The notes beneath the pieces were generated by a model. It was given only the letters and a program-made list of their open reading frames with translations. It made no database searches and was not told the DNA's origin. Of a DNA stretch of 36,513 nucleotides, positions 8,943-18,525 are shown piece by piece (the stretch's first letter is position 1; the number at the start of each line of letters is the position of its first letter). The stretch comes from an uncultured Clostridia bacterium (GTDB lineage: Bacteria; Bacillota; Clostridia; TANB77; CAG-508): the NCBI GenBank assembly GCA_948805675.1, contig CAQIBN010000014.1, positions 1 through 36,513 of the forward strand, given 5' to 3'. The translations under genes and the position numbers were made by a program.

Positions 8943-9731
8943 TTAATTTTGCTCATTTAAAGTTTTTGCTACATTTAGACTTTTTATTATATCTTTTGTT
9001 TTTCTTGTTTTGCTTTCATTTTGTGTCTTAACTTTTGTTTCTTTAGATTGTTTTATATTTAATCTTTCTTTTCCATTTTTTAACATTTTTATTTTATCTT
9101 TTTTGCTAATTGTTTGTTTTACTTGGTTTTTACTTTTTTGCTTGTTCATTTTTATCATTTGTCTTTTCTTTTCTAATTCTATAACATATTCTTCTAATTT
9201 ACTAGATTGTACTATACTATAATCATTATATATTTCATCTTGTATTATTATTCCTAAAAAAATCTTTTTAGTTTGTAATATTTTTGGAGAAAACATTATT
9301 CTTAATTTCTTTTTTAATGAAGCTTTTTTAGCCCATCCTTTATATAAATCTAATATTCCTTTTTCTGTTGGCAGTGCAAAATATATCTTTTTTATTTTTC
9401 TATCTTCTTTATTTCCAAAAGAATAAATTGCTTTATATAAATCTATACTTTTTTCATTATATTCAAATTCAGTTTTTATTTTAGTAATTCTTTGAATTTC
9501 TATTATTTTTTTTGTTTTTTCATCTATAAATTTAATTCTTGTTCCATCTTCATTTATCTTAAATTCTGTTTTTTCATTATTTATTCTTTTTGTATATGCT
9601 TCTACATATGCATTTTTTTCTACTTGTGGCACAAAATTTTCTTCTTGTACCATTACTGGTGGTGGTAATCTTTTAATCTCTTTACCAGTTATTTTATTTA
9701 TTATATTATAAAAAAAGTCTTTTAATCCCAT
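8943..9731 (-). CDS. Unknown protein with a lysine-rich C-terminal third
   Basis: I do not recognise this 262-residue protein. The N-terminal part (MGLKDFFYNIINKITGKEIK, then PPPVMVQEENFVP) is soluble. Residues 45-190 look globular, with mixed charged and aromatic residues (KKIYFALPTEKGILDLYKGW near residue 120). From about residue 180 it is strongly basic and low-complexity, rich in K, Q, S and T, suggesting a disordered nucleic-acid or ribosome-binding tail. No signal peptide or membrane helix. It follows the beta-helix gene's start by 68 bases and may share transcription with it. Confidence 0.6.
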   Translation of the reverse strand: MGLKDFFYNIINKITGKEIKRLPPPVMVQEENFVPQVEKNAYVEAYTKRINNEKTEFKINEDGTRIKFIDEKTKKIIEIQRITKIKTEFEYNEKSIDLYKAIYSFGNKEDRKIKKIYFALPTEKGILDLYKGWAKKASLKKKLRIMFSPKILQTKKIFLGIIIQDEIYNDYSIVQSSKLEEYVIELEKKRQMIKMNKQKSKNQVKQTISKKDKIKMLKNGKERLNIKQSKETKVKTQNESKTRKTKDIIKSLNVAKTLNEQN

Positions 9732-10090
9732 TTTTTCCCTTCACTTTCTTATTTTAATCTGAAATTGTTTCTATACAAAACATATTTATATATTATTTTC
9801 TATAATTCTACATTTTTATATTACTTTAAAGTTCAAATTCTTATTTTATATTATAACTATTGTATATACAAAATACAACATATAAATAACTTTATTTATA
9901 TGTTTTTATACAATTATTATGAATTTAGATTTAATTTTATATTATCATTAAATAAATATGATTTATGATTTTCTACAATTTATATATTGTACCTAAAAAT
10001 GTAGTAAAATTTTTATAAATATACTATTTCACACAAATATATACAATATTAATATGTATTATTTTAATTATAAACAAATAATAATATCTT
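9732..10090. other. AT-rich intergenic stretch, nothing recognised
   Basis: About 360 bases of nearly pure A/T between the unknown protein and ppdK. A 67-residue frame on the plus strand is low-complexity (Y, F, N, I) and lacks a ribosome site, so I treat it as chance. Confidence 0.55.
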
Positions 10091-10126
10091 TATATACTAG
10101 GAAGTAAAAAAGCTCCCTAGTATATA
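10091..10126 (-). terminator. Hairpin after ppdK
   Basis: An 11-bp stem, TATATACTAGG / CCTAGTATATA, lies 19 bases beyond the ppdK stop. It has no long T-run after the stem on the minus strand, so termination strength is uncertain. Confidence 0.5.
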
Positions 10127-10144
10127 ACAATACTAAAACTATTT

Positions 10145-12766
10145 TTAATTTTTAATTGCCGCTTGTGCTGCTGCAAGCCTTGCTATTGGAACTCTGTATG
10201 GTGAACAAGATACATAACTTAGTCCCACTTTATGACAAAATTCGATTGTTGGTGGATTTCCTCCATGTTCTCCGACAAATACCAAGTTTAATATCTGGTC
10301 TAGTTTTCTTTCCAAGTTCTACTGCCATTTTTACTAATTTTCCAACTCCATCAGTGTCTATTTTAGCAAATGGATCAAATTCATATATTCCTTTATCATA
10401 ATATGAATTCAAGAATTTTCCAGCATCATCACGACTAAATCCAAAACATAATTGTGTTAAATCATTTGTACCAAATGAGAAAAATTCGGCATCTTCTGCA
10501 ATTTCATCTGCAATTAAACATGCTCTTGGTATTTCTATCATTGTTCCAACATGATATTTTAAACTCATACCAGAACTAATAATTATTTCATCAGCTGTTT
10601 GTGTAATTATATTTTTAACATATTTAAGCTCTTTTGAATCACCAATTAATGGTATCATAATTTCTGGAACAATATTCATTCCTTCTTTATTAACATTTAT
10701 TGCAGCTTCAATAATAGCTCTTGTTTGCATACTAGCTATTTCTGGGTATGTTACATCTAATCTACATCCTCTATGACCCATCATTGGATTAAATTCATGT
10801 AAGTCTACAACTATAGTTTTTAATTCCTCAAAAGTCATTCCCATATCTTTGGCAAGGTCTTCTATTTCCCAGTCTTCATGTGGTAAAAACTCATGTAATG
10901 GTGGGTCTAATAACCTTATTGTTACAGGATGCCCCTCCATTGCTCTATATAATCCTTCAAAATCTCCTCTTTGCATAGGAAGTAATTTTAATAAAGCTTG
11001 TTCTCTTTGTGTTGCAGTTTTAGATACTATCATTTCTCTAATTGCTGCAATTCTGTCTGAATCAAAAAACATATGCTCTGTTCTACAAAGTCCTATTCCC
11101 TCTGCTCCGAATTTATAGGCCTGTTTTGCATCTTTTTCAGTATCTGCATTTGTGCGCACTCCTAATTTTCTATATGAATCTGCCCAATTCATTAATGCCT
11201 GAAAATCTCCAGATAATGAAGCTTCTTCTGTTTCTACTTTTTCGCCATATACCTTTCCTGTAGAACCATCAAGTGATATATATTCACCTTCGTGATAGCA
11301 TTTTCCATCTGGGGTAAAAAATGTCTTTTCTTCTTCATTTATTGTAATATCTGAGCAACCTGCTACACAACAAGTTCCCATACCACGTGCAACAACTGCT
11401 GCATGTGATGTCATTCCTCCTCTTACTGTTAAAACTCCTTTACATACAACCATCCCTTCTATATCTTCTGGTGATGTTTCAAGTCTTACTAAGATTAGGT
11501 CTTTTTCTCCATTTTTAGAAAGCTCCCCTGCTTTTTCTGCTGAAAATACTATCTTTCCTGTTGCAGCACCTGGTGATGCTGCTAAACCTTTAGCAATAAT
11601 TTTAGCAGATTTTAAGCTTTCAACATTAAAATTTGGATGTAGTAATTGCTCTAATTGTTTTGGTTCTATTCTTAAAACTGCTTCTTTTTCGGAAATCATT
11701 CCTTCTTTAACTAAATCTACAGCAATTTTTAATGCTGCATTTGCTGTACGTTTACCATTTCTTGTTTGAAGAATATATAACTTCCCATGTTCTATAGTAA
11801 ACTCCATATCTTGCATATCTTTATAATGATTTTCTAACCTGTGTGCATATCTTACAAAATCATTATATGCTTTTTCGTTTACTTCTTTTAAAGTGTCTAT
11901 TGATTTAGGTGTTCTAATTCCTGCAACAACATCCTCTCCTTGTGCATTCATTAAAAACTCTCCAAATATCTTGTTTTCTCCGATTAGCGGGGTTACGAGA
12001 AAATGCTACACCTGTTCCACAATCATCTCCCATATTTCCAAAAACCATTTCTTGAATATTAACAGCAGTACCCCAAGATTCTGGTATATCATTTAATTTT
12101 CTATATGTTATAGCTCTTGGATTATTCCATGAACGAAATACTGCTTTTACAGAATCTATTAATTGTGCTTTAGAATCTTGTGGAAAATCTTCTCCTGTTT
12201 GTTCTTTATATATTCCTTTAAATACTTTTACTAAATCTTCTAAATCATTTGCATCCATATCTGTATCTAAAGTAAGTCCTCTTTGCATTTTTTTAGTATC
12301 TATTGCTTTCTCAAATAAACTTTTTGGTATTTCTTTTACAACATCACTATACATTTGAATAAATCTTCTATAACTACCATACGCAAATCTTCTGTTTTTT
12401 TCAGCTATAGCTTTAACTACTTCATCATTAATTCCTAAGTTTAATATAGTATCCATCATTCCTGGCATAGAAGCTCTAGCTCCTGACCTTACTGATACAA
12501 GTAAAGGATTTTCTATGCTTCCTAAAATTTTTCCAGTTTCTTTTTCTAATTTGCTAAGTGCTTCATATATTTGATTTATTATCTTTTCTGAAATCTTCTC
12601 ATTATTTGCATAATATTCGTTGCAACTTTCAGTTGTTATTGTAAAACCTCCGTGGAATTGGCATTCCAAGATTAGTCATTTCTGCTAAGTTTGCTCCTTT
12701 TCCTCCTAAGAGTTCTCTCATATTTGCATTTCCTTCTTGAAAAAGGTATACATATTTTTTATCCAT
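10145..12766 (-). CDS. ppdK: Pyruvate, phosphate dikinase, with three CGG recoding sites
   Basis: Interconverts pyruvate, ATP and phosphate with PEP, AMP and pyrophosphate. Read normally, the gene falls into four pieces. Start is the ATG at 12766 behind AGGAGGAAAAACAAA (MDKKYVYLFQEGNANMRELL). In-frame CGGs occur with C at 12652, 11982 and 10274; skipping each gives PIPGGFTITTE, SRNPANGENKIFGEF and KLGICGEHGGNPPT, and the stop is at 10145. The result is 872 residues, typical of the family. Landmarks: N-terminal ATP-grasp domain, GGMTSHAAVVARGMG with the phosphorylated His near residue 455, and the C-terminal PEP barrel, where recoded Gly831 directly follows the catalytic Cys. Stop-free agreement of all four frames makes decay unlikely. 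Confidence 0.96.
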
Positions 12767-13159
12767 TTTGTTTTTCCTCCTTGTTATTATTCTTTCGTAA
12801 ATTTGCTTTTATTATAACATAAATTTTTATTTTTCAATATAAATTGAATATAAAAGATTTTTACATTATTATTACAATATTACCATTTGTTTACAATTTT
12901 ATCTGCTAGAGTCTTCTAAAAAGTATGTAAGTTTTTACTACGACTTTTAATATATATATGCAAATTTTGTACTATATTAATATATCTAAAAAAATCTATT
13001 TCAATAGCTCTTTTTATACTGTTCAAGACACCATTTTTTCTTTCACATTATTGTAATTTATTAGCTGTATAAATTTGATATAAAAAATGTTTTTTGATAT
13101 CTTTCATAAGCATTTTTTGATATAATCAAACATTATAGCAAAAATACATATATATATAT
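12767..13159. other. Divergent intergenic region
   Basis: About 390 AT-rich bases between the divergent ppdK and the plus-strand gene at 13223. It should hold the ppdK promoter. I see no gene or recognised RNA. Confidence 0.5.
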
Positions 13160-13188
13160 TTGACAAATAGTTAATATGTTGTTATAAT
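13160..13188 (+). promoter_or_regulatory. Near-perfect sigma-A promoter
   Basis: TTGACA (13160-13165) and TATAAT (13183-13188) are 17 bases apart, 34 bases before the next start codon. Both boxes match consensus exactly. Confidence 0.85.
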
Positions 13189-13222
13189 ATGTTAATATAA
13201 TTAATAAAAAGGAGGAAAATCT

Positions 13223-14017
13223 ATGCGGACATATTATGGCAGTATAGATGAGTGTAATAGCTATATTCCAGACAAAAACCATAAGGCTGTTCCATGGAAG
13301 GAACACCCATTTTCTTTTGAACTAAAAAACAAAACAAGCCACGTTTTGATAGTTCAGAGAACATTTCCAAGATTGGAATGTATTTCAAAGCTAAATCCAA
13401 ACAAGAGTATTAGCATTACCTGTAAGGATTGGAATTATGGCAGAATAATGGTGAAATCAAGCATGGACTCTAGCCTATGTTGCAATTTCGAAATTGAGGA
13501 AGGTCTCATGATTGAAAGGAATCTTGTTGAAGTCGTGGAGGAAAACAAGATATATATTGCACCAATTTTCGATAACGGAATGGTAAGAATAATTGAATGC
13601 AAAGATCCTACACCAAATTTTGGCAATAATCAACAGTTGGAAGTAATTCCGTTAGAGCAGCCATATACGACCATTAATATCGAGAACCATACTGATTATG
13701 ACATTATGGTTTCAGTTTCTAACCAAATCATTCAAACCGTGGGGAGCAAGCAAAACTCCCAGATTGGCATTCCTGAGTATGGAGTTTTATACATTGATAC
13801 AGTAAAAGAAGAAGTTCCATGGCATTGTAATTATAGCTCCAAAAAAAAGGTTCTCAAGGTAAATGGTTGCTGTCTTCAAATTTGTGATGGAAAAGTTTTC
13901 GATGTACACTATATTCCAGGGCCTTTATATCACGAACCATACATACGTTTTTTATATTCACATGTAGCTGAGGACATTAATATATGGTGTAATACAATTG
14001 ATTATCGTCTTGATTGA
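13223..14017 (+). CDS. Orphan protein of unknown function, probably acquired
   Basis: I do not recognise this 264-residue protein. It is soluble, with no signal peptide or membrane helix, and looks beta-rich, with two roughly similar halves containing KNKTSHVLIVQRTF and INIENHTDYDIMVSVSN, which suggests a repeated beta-sandwich. It has a perfect promoter, a GGAGG ribosome site (in AAAAAGGAGGAAAA) and its own terminator. Codon use is less AT-biased than neighbours. The second codon is CGG; it must be read as a triplet, since a +1 skip would hit a stop after seven codons. This makes it one of four exceptions to the CGG rule in the window. Confidence 0.75.
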   Translation: MRTYYGSIDECNSYIPDKNHKAVPWKEHPFSFELKNKTSHVLIVQRTFPRLECISKLNPNKSISITCKDWNYGRIMVKSSMDSSLCCNFEIEEGLMIERNLVEVVEENKIYIAPIFDNGMVRIIECKDPTPNFGNNQQLEVIPLEQPYTTINIENHTDYDIMVSVSNQIIQTVGSKQNSQIGIPEYGVLYIDTVKEEVPWHCNYSSKKKVLKVNGCCLQICDGKVFDVHYIPGPLYHEPYIRFLYSHVAEDINIWCNTIDYRLD

Positions 14018-14040
14018 ATAAGCTTATTATCAAAACCTGA

Positions 14041-14076
14041 AAAGCATAACTTTGTTGTAACATAGTTATGCTTTTT
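14041..14076 (+). terminator. Terminator of the orphan gene
   Basis: Stem AAAGCATAACT / AGTTATGCTTT, followed by a T-rich run, starting 24 bases after the stop. Confidence 0.8.
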
Positions 14077-14183
14077 CTTTTACAGTATAATTTTGGTTCT
14101 AAGGTTGACTGGTAACAAAAACAATAAAAAAGTAATGCTAAAATACTTGATAAAAGTATCTAAGAGGTGTAAATCTTACATTT

Positions 14184-14520
14184 TTATCTCAGTATAAAGT
14201 CATAAAAGTAAGAATTATTAACAAACTTACTATTTTGTTTAACAACCTCTATATTCTCTATACTATATAATGATATATTAATAATCCAATCATCTTCTTT
14301 ATAATTAGACATAGATTTTCTTACATTAATTTTTGTATCATATTTTTGTATAAATGACTTTAAGCTTTTAGCTTGTAAATTTTCACTTGCTTTTATAGGA
14401 ATATTATTTTTTCCAATTCATGCTATAAAATCAACTTCTGCTACTCCAGTATCTGATGACCAATAAATAAACCAACTATCATATCATTTATTTTCACAAA
14501 AAACAAACGACTTTTCTGAA
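14184..14520 (-). pseudogene. Decayed C-terminal remnant of a DUF4143 AAA-type ATPase
   Basis: The minus strand reads WFIYWSSDTGVAEVDFIA, a stop (TGA), then IGKNNIPIKASENLQAKSLK and RKSMSNYKEDDWIINISLY, ending in a TAA at 14186-14184. This is the C-terminal part of the DUF4143 ATPase family, which normally has IPIEVKA at the middle position; two residues appear deleted here. There is a second in-frame TGA just upstream of WFIYW. The N-terminal ATPase part is missing. These lesions are not CGG, so they mark true decay, unlike the recoded genes. Confidence 0.7.
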
Positions 14521-14636
14521 CTCTCATCACATTTTCCAAAGCACTTTTCAAAATTCTGTATTATGACTTGGAATATGTAAAGTACTCTTCAAGGATTATT
14601 ACTACAAACTTTGGATAAATCAAATCACTGAGTTTC

Positions 14637-15398
14637 TCAAACTCTGAGATTACGTAAATTCTTAAATCCCTTATAGGCTAAAGTTTTATTTATGCCATAT
14701 ACTATATAAAATGGCAAAGTCATCTGACAGGTAATCATAACTATTGGAAAGGCTTTTCCTGTAATTCTATATAAAATAGTAATAGGACTTGCTGGAAAAT
14801 CTTTTGATATAAACATTAGATTACTATCAAATATACTATTTATAATATATGCAATTATACAAATTAACAAAATTAATCCTGCATAATATAAAATGTCTTT
14901 TTTCTCTATTTCTATATATTTATATTTATTTATAATAATACCTAAATATATCATAGCTCCATGGTATACAAAACTTTGAATACTTATATAATGAAATATT
15001 GGATATGTTAATAATGATGTTGTTGGAAATATAATAAAAACAATTCCAGCAACTATTCCACCAGTTGCTAAAAATACATCTCCAACTCTTTTTATAAATT
15101 TATTTTTTACAGAGCTAAATATACCAGCATATAACAAAATACTACAATAATATAACGGTACATAAGTATTAATATTATTTCCATTTCCTATTTTCAAATT
15201 AAAGATTATTTTTATTATTTCTAATATCCAAACTAATATAGTTGTTTTCATTATTATTACTTTTACATCATTTTTCTCTTTTATCTTTGTACATTTAATA
15301 GCTACACAAATTCCAATTATAGTTGATATTATTAGTGAAAAATGTCCAAAACTAAATAATCCACATTCTTTATATGTTCCTGGTTTTGCAAATATCAT
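14637..15398 (-). CDS. Multi-pass membrane protein, TIGR02206/YwaF-like
   Basis: The 253-residue protein has about seven hydrophobic helices. It begins MIFAKPGTYKECGLFSFGHF, resembling the YwaF/TIGR02206 group of uncharacterised integral membrane proteins, with a conserved-looking LPFYIVYG motif near the C-terminus. Its ATG overlaps the corrected lgt stop by four bases (ATGA), showing translational coupling to lgt. No in-frame CGG. Function is unknown. Confidence 0.7.
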   Translation of the reverse strand: MIFAKPGTYKECGLFSFGHFSLIISTIIGICVAIKCTKIKEKNDVKVIIMKTTILVWILEIIKIIFNLKIGNGNNINTYVPLYYCSILLYAGIFSSVKNKFIKRVGDVFLATGGIVAGIVFIIFPTTSLLTYPIFHYISIQSFVYHGAMIYLGIIINKYKYIEIEKKDILYYAGLILLICIIAYIINSIFDSNLMFISKDFPASPITILYRITGKAFPIVMITCQMTLPFYIVYGINKTLAYKGFKNLRNLRV

Positions 15399-16193
15399 AT
15401 TTTATTATTCTCACTTTCTTTTTTATAATTATATATTAATAAACCACTAAATATTATAAATATACATATAGAAAGTACTCCGAGATACTCTAAAATTCAT
15501 AACTATTAAACTATCTGTTCTAAGATTTTCTATTAAAGCTCTAATAAATGAGTACATTACTAAATATATATATGTAATTTGCCCTTTAAATTTCCTTTTT
15601 CTTTGTAATATCATTAAAACTATAAATATTATTAATGTTCCTATTGATTCATAAAGAAATGTAGGATGTACTTCTATATAATTTCCATTTTCTATTATTC
15701 CCATTCTAAATAACGATTTAGTAACTTCTCCATGTGCTTCTACATTAAAAAAGTTGCCCCATCTTCCTATACACTGTCCTAAAGCAAGACAAGGTGCCAC
15801 ATAATCTAACATATCTAAATTGGATATCTTTTTCTTCTTGCAATATATTAATATTGTAATTACTGCTCCTATTATTCCTCCATATATTGCAAGCCCTCCG
15901 TCTCTAATATTAAATATTTCAAGTGGATTTTGCCAATATAAATTTATACTAAATATTACATAATATAATCTTGCACATATTATAGATATTGGTAAAACAT
16001 ATATTAATAAATCTAATATATTATCAAATTTTATTCCAAACTTTCCTTCATTTTTTTTACAAATTATTATTCCCAATATAATAGAAAATACTATTAGAAA
16101 AGCATACCAATAAATATTAATCCCAAATATATTAAACATGATGGGATTTATATTTAATTTTAAATTTAATAATGGAAATACTACTTCTTTCAT
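15395..16193 (-). CDS. lgt: Prolipoprotein diacylglyceryl transferase, with one CGG recoding site
   Basis: Transfers diacylglycerol from phosphatidylglycerol to the lipobox Cys of prolipoproteins at the membrane. The Lgt signature is seen around residue 140: ALGQCIGRWGNFFNVEAHG, with HPTFLYES further on. Near the end an in-frame CGG (C at 15482) would replace the last membrane helix with a short polar tail. Skipping the C gives FRVSGVLSICIFIIFSGLL, a proper final helix, and a TGA at 15397-15395 that overlaps the next gene by four bases. The total is 265 residues, normal for Lgt. Recoded residue is Gly238. Confidence 0.95.
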
Positions 16194-16291
16194 TTATTTA
16201 ATTTCTCCTTTTATTTAAAACCTTTATTTTTGATTATATTTTTTATTAATATTAATTTATTTTTTATCTGTGCAAAATCGTTATTATTTGA

Positions 16292-16804
16292 CTATAAGAT
16301 ATTATTTTCATCTAACCATTTAAAAAATTTAGGATAATCTTCTTTAAATTGTAATGGATTTTCTTTTATTAGTTCTTTTATTTCTTCTTTATCCATATAG
16401 AAAATTTCTTGAATTCCATCTTTGTCATAATTTAATTCTCCATCATATACTAATTTATACATTTTTGAAAATGCACTAGTATTTATGTCATAAGGTTTAA
16501 AATATGCGATTTCTTCCAATTTAACATTAGTAATTCCTAATTCTTCTTCTAGTTCTCTATATGCTGCATCTTCATAAGTTTCTCCTGCTGAGACATGTCC
16601 TCCAACTGAACAATCATAGCAATTTGGAAAAACTCTTCTGTTTCCGCTTCTTTTTGGAACTACTATTTTATTATCAGTAGTAAATATCATTATATTTATT
16701 ACCCTAAAATTTCTCCAATTATTTTTGTATATTATATTTCTGTCTTCTTTGCCTATTACATTATCATTTTCATCAACTAAATCTTGAAATTCAATATTTT
16801 CCAT
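16292..16804 (-). CDS. Nudix hydrolase
   Basis: A 170-residue protein with a full Nudix box, GGHVSAGETYEDAAYRELEE followed by ELGI, near residues 68-91; its glutamates bind the metal. The surrounding sequence (DENDNVIGKEDRN at the start, YFKPYDINTSAFSKMY after the box) resembles the YfcD/IPP-isomerase-like branch that hydrolyses nucleoside diphosphate derivatives. The exact substrate is unknown. The coding sequence contains AGC GGA, where CGG crosses a codon boundary and causes no shift, a useful control for the recoding rule. Confidence 0.88.
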   Translation of the reverse strand: MENIEFQDLVDENDNVIGKEDRNIIYKNNWRNFRVINIMIFTTDNKIVVPKRSGNRRVFPNCYDCSVGGHVSAGETYEDAAYRELEEELGITNVKLEEIAYFKPYDINTSAFSKMYKLVYDGELNYDKDGIQEIFYMDKEEIKELIKENPLQFKEDYPKFFKWLDENNIL

Positions 16805-17015
16805 TTCTCCTCCCCATATAATTTTAATTACTTATTTATTTTTTCGTATTATATAATATTTAGTTTAAATTGTCAAACGTTTGTTTTAAACACATTTTCT
16901 AATTAGTTAATCTTTATATATTATACTAACAATTAATTATGATTTACTGCAAATTCATATAAACTTATAATTTTTCCAAATATTAATCATATTTTGGCTA
17001 CTTTTTAAACAAAAA

Positions 17016-17068
17016 ATGAGAGCAGCTATCAATAAGAACAATTTTGTCCTTATATAAAAACTCTCCTC
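17016..17068 (-). terminator. Terminator after the membrane-anchored unknown gene
   Basis: Imperfect long hairpin on the minus strand: ATGAG/CTCAT outer pairs and AAGGACAA/TTGTTCTT inner pairs, followed by TTTTTT. It starts 10 bases beyond the stop of the gene at 17078. Confidence 0.55.
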
Positions 17069-17077
17069 ATACATAAT

Positions 17078-18367
17078 TTATTTTACTCCCATCGTCATTT
17101 CTGGACTTCCTATATATACATCTCTATTTCCTTCTAAATTATGATACTTCATAATTGTATATGAATCATATTTATATATTATACCACCACCATCTTTATA
17201 CATGTCACCTTTAATTATTTCATTTTTCAAATCATTATTAGCTTTTTGTATAATTTCATCCATTGTAATTTTATTGTTTAACAAAGCTTCTCTTAATGAC
17301 ATTGTCTCATCATTTATACTAATTTCTACACTTCCACCACATGAGTATATATTATAATTATAATTGTCCATTTCTTGTTTCGTTAATATTATGTCTTTTT
17401 CTGAAGCTTTTTCCGATTTAGTAAAAAATATTTCAAAATTTTCTACTGATTTTATTTCTATATTTATTGCATCTATTTTGGCAGGATATGTTTCCATTAC
17501 AAATCCTGAATATGTGATTTTTACATTAGTTCCTGGTTTGTAAATTATATCATTATTTTCTATAAGAGAAATTACTATTTGGTCTGACGATTTTCTTATT
17601 TCCTCATTTTCATTTGGTTCTACAATTATATAGCCTTTTTGGGATTGTATTATCTTTCCGAAAAATGACTTTACTTCTTCTATTATATTTGCATTCTTAG
17701 AATATGAGCCTAAATAAATATCTTCATAGATTTTGGCATCTTCTACATAATTTATCTCTGCTAATAAATTAAGTTTTATATCTATCACATCATCTTTTTC
17801 TTCTAACATAAATTTATAATATTCTTCTGGTATATCATCATTTATTTCAATTTTTCTATCATTTTCTGCAGACCATTTATCTCTTGTATTGTCTCTAGTT
17901 ACTATATAATTACCTCTCTTTTTTGTTTTACCAGATTCTATATATTCAGATACTTTATATTCAATATCTGTTATAATAATATCTCCTTCTGTTGTAAATT
18001 GTACAATTCTTAATTTTGAATCTTGTCTTTTTTCTGCCTTTACATTTAAACTTTCTATAAAATTATCTAATGCTTTTTTATTGTATATTGTATTATTATT
18101 TGCAATTATAAAACATCCATCAGAAATTGCATCTTGCATATTATAGTCTTTTGGTAAATTATTTAATTTTTTTTGTTGCTTATTTAAACTATTAGTATCC
18201 TCCTCTATATTGCTAACTTTATTATTAGTAATATTATTATTTGTTTCATTGTTAGTTATAATATATTTTGTAACACCTATTACTATTAATAATACCAAAA
18301 TAATTACCATTAATATTGATAAAACTCCTATTATTTTTGCTTTATTTTGTTTCATTTGTACCACCAT
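17078..18367 (-). CDS. Membrane-anchored extracytoplasmic protein of unknown function
   Basis: The 429-residue protein has one N-terminal helix (IIGVLSILMVIILVLLIVIG, residues 13-32) after a short basic start, then an Asn-rich linker (NNETNNNITNN), so the remaining ~370 residues should lie outside the membrane. The body contains several small beta-like units and ends in a region rich in G and Y (YKDGGGIIYKYDSYTIMKYH). I recognise no catalytic motif. Its CGG occurrences (TCG GAA, TTC GGA) cross codon boundaries and the frame is intact. It is probably a Gram-positive surface protein. Confidence 0.65.
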   Translation of the reverse strand: MVVQMKQNKAKIIGVLSILMVIILVLLIVIGVTKYIITNNETNNNITNNKVSNIEEDTNSLNKQQKKLNNLPKDYNMQDAISDGCFIIANNNTIYNKKALDNFIESLNVKAEKRQDSKLRIVQFTTEGDIIITDIEYKVSEYIESGKTKKRGNYIVTRDNTRDKWSAENDRKIEINDDIPEEYYKFMLEEKDDVIDIKLNLLAEINYVEDAKIYEDIYLGSYSKNANIIEEVKSFFGKIIQSQKGYIIVEPNENEEIRKSSDQIVISLIENNDIIYKPGTNVKITYSGFVMETYPAKIDAINIEIKSVENFEIFFTKSEKASEKDIILTKQEMDNYNYNIYSCGGSVEISINDETMSLREALLNNKITMDEIIQKANNDLKNEIIKGDMYKDGGGIIYKYDSYTIMKYHNLEGNRDVYIGSPEMTMGVK

Positions 18368-18431
18368 TCCTTTCTAATATTTAGACACATTAGAATAATA
18401 AATTTGTTGGCATTTTTTATTTTTTGTATTT

Positions 18432-18481
18432 AAAAAAGACAACTTCAAACATATAAACACTATTTATCATTTGAAATTGTC
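18432..18481 (-). terminator. Terminator of pepF
   Basis: GACAACTTCAAA (18438-18449) pairs with TTTGAAATTGTC (18470-18481), with one G-U, followed on the minus strand by TTTTTT. Confidence 0.7.
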
Positions 18482-18525
18482 CACTTTAAATACTTTTTTT
18501 AAATAATACTTTATAAAAATAATTG

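Noticed and set aside
9765..9968. 67-residue plus-strand frame
   Set aside because: Tyr/Phe/Asn/Ile-rich chance translation of nearly pure A/T DNA without start signals.
14184..14520. TGA read as an amino acid in the DUF4143 segment
   Set aside because: Two in-frame TGA codons occur there, but TGA is a true stop elsewhere (for example lgt), the segment lacks its ATPase half and shows a small deletion. It is a decayed fragment.
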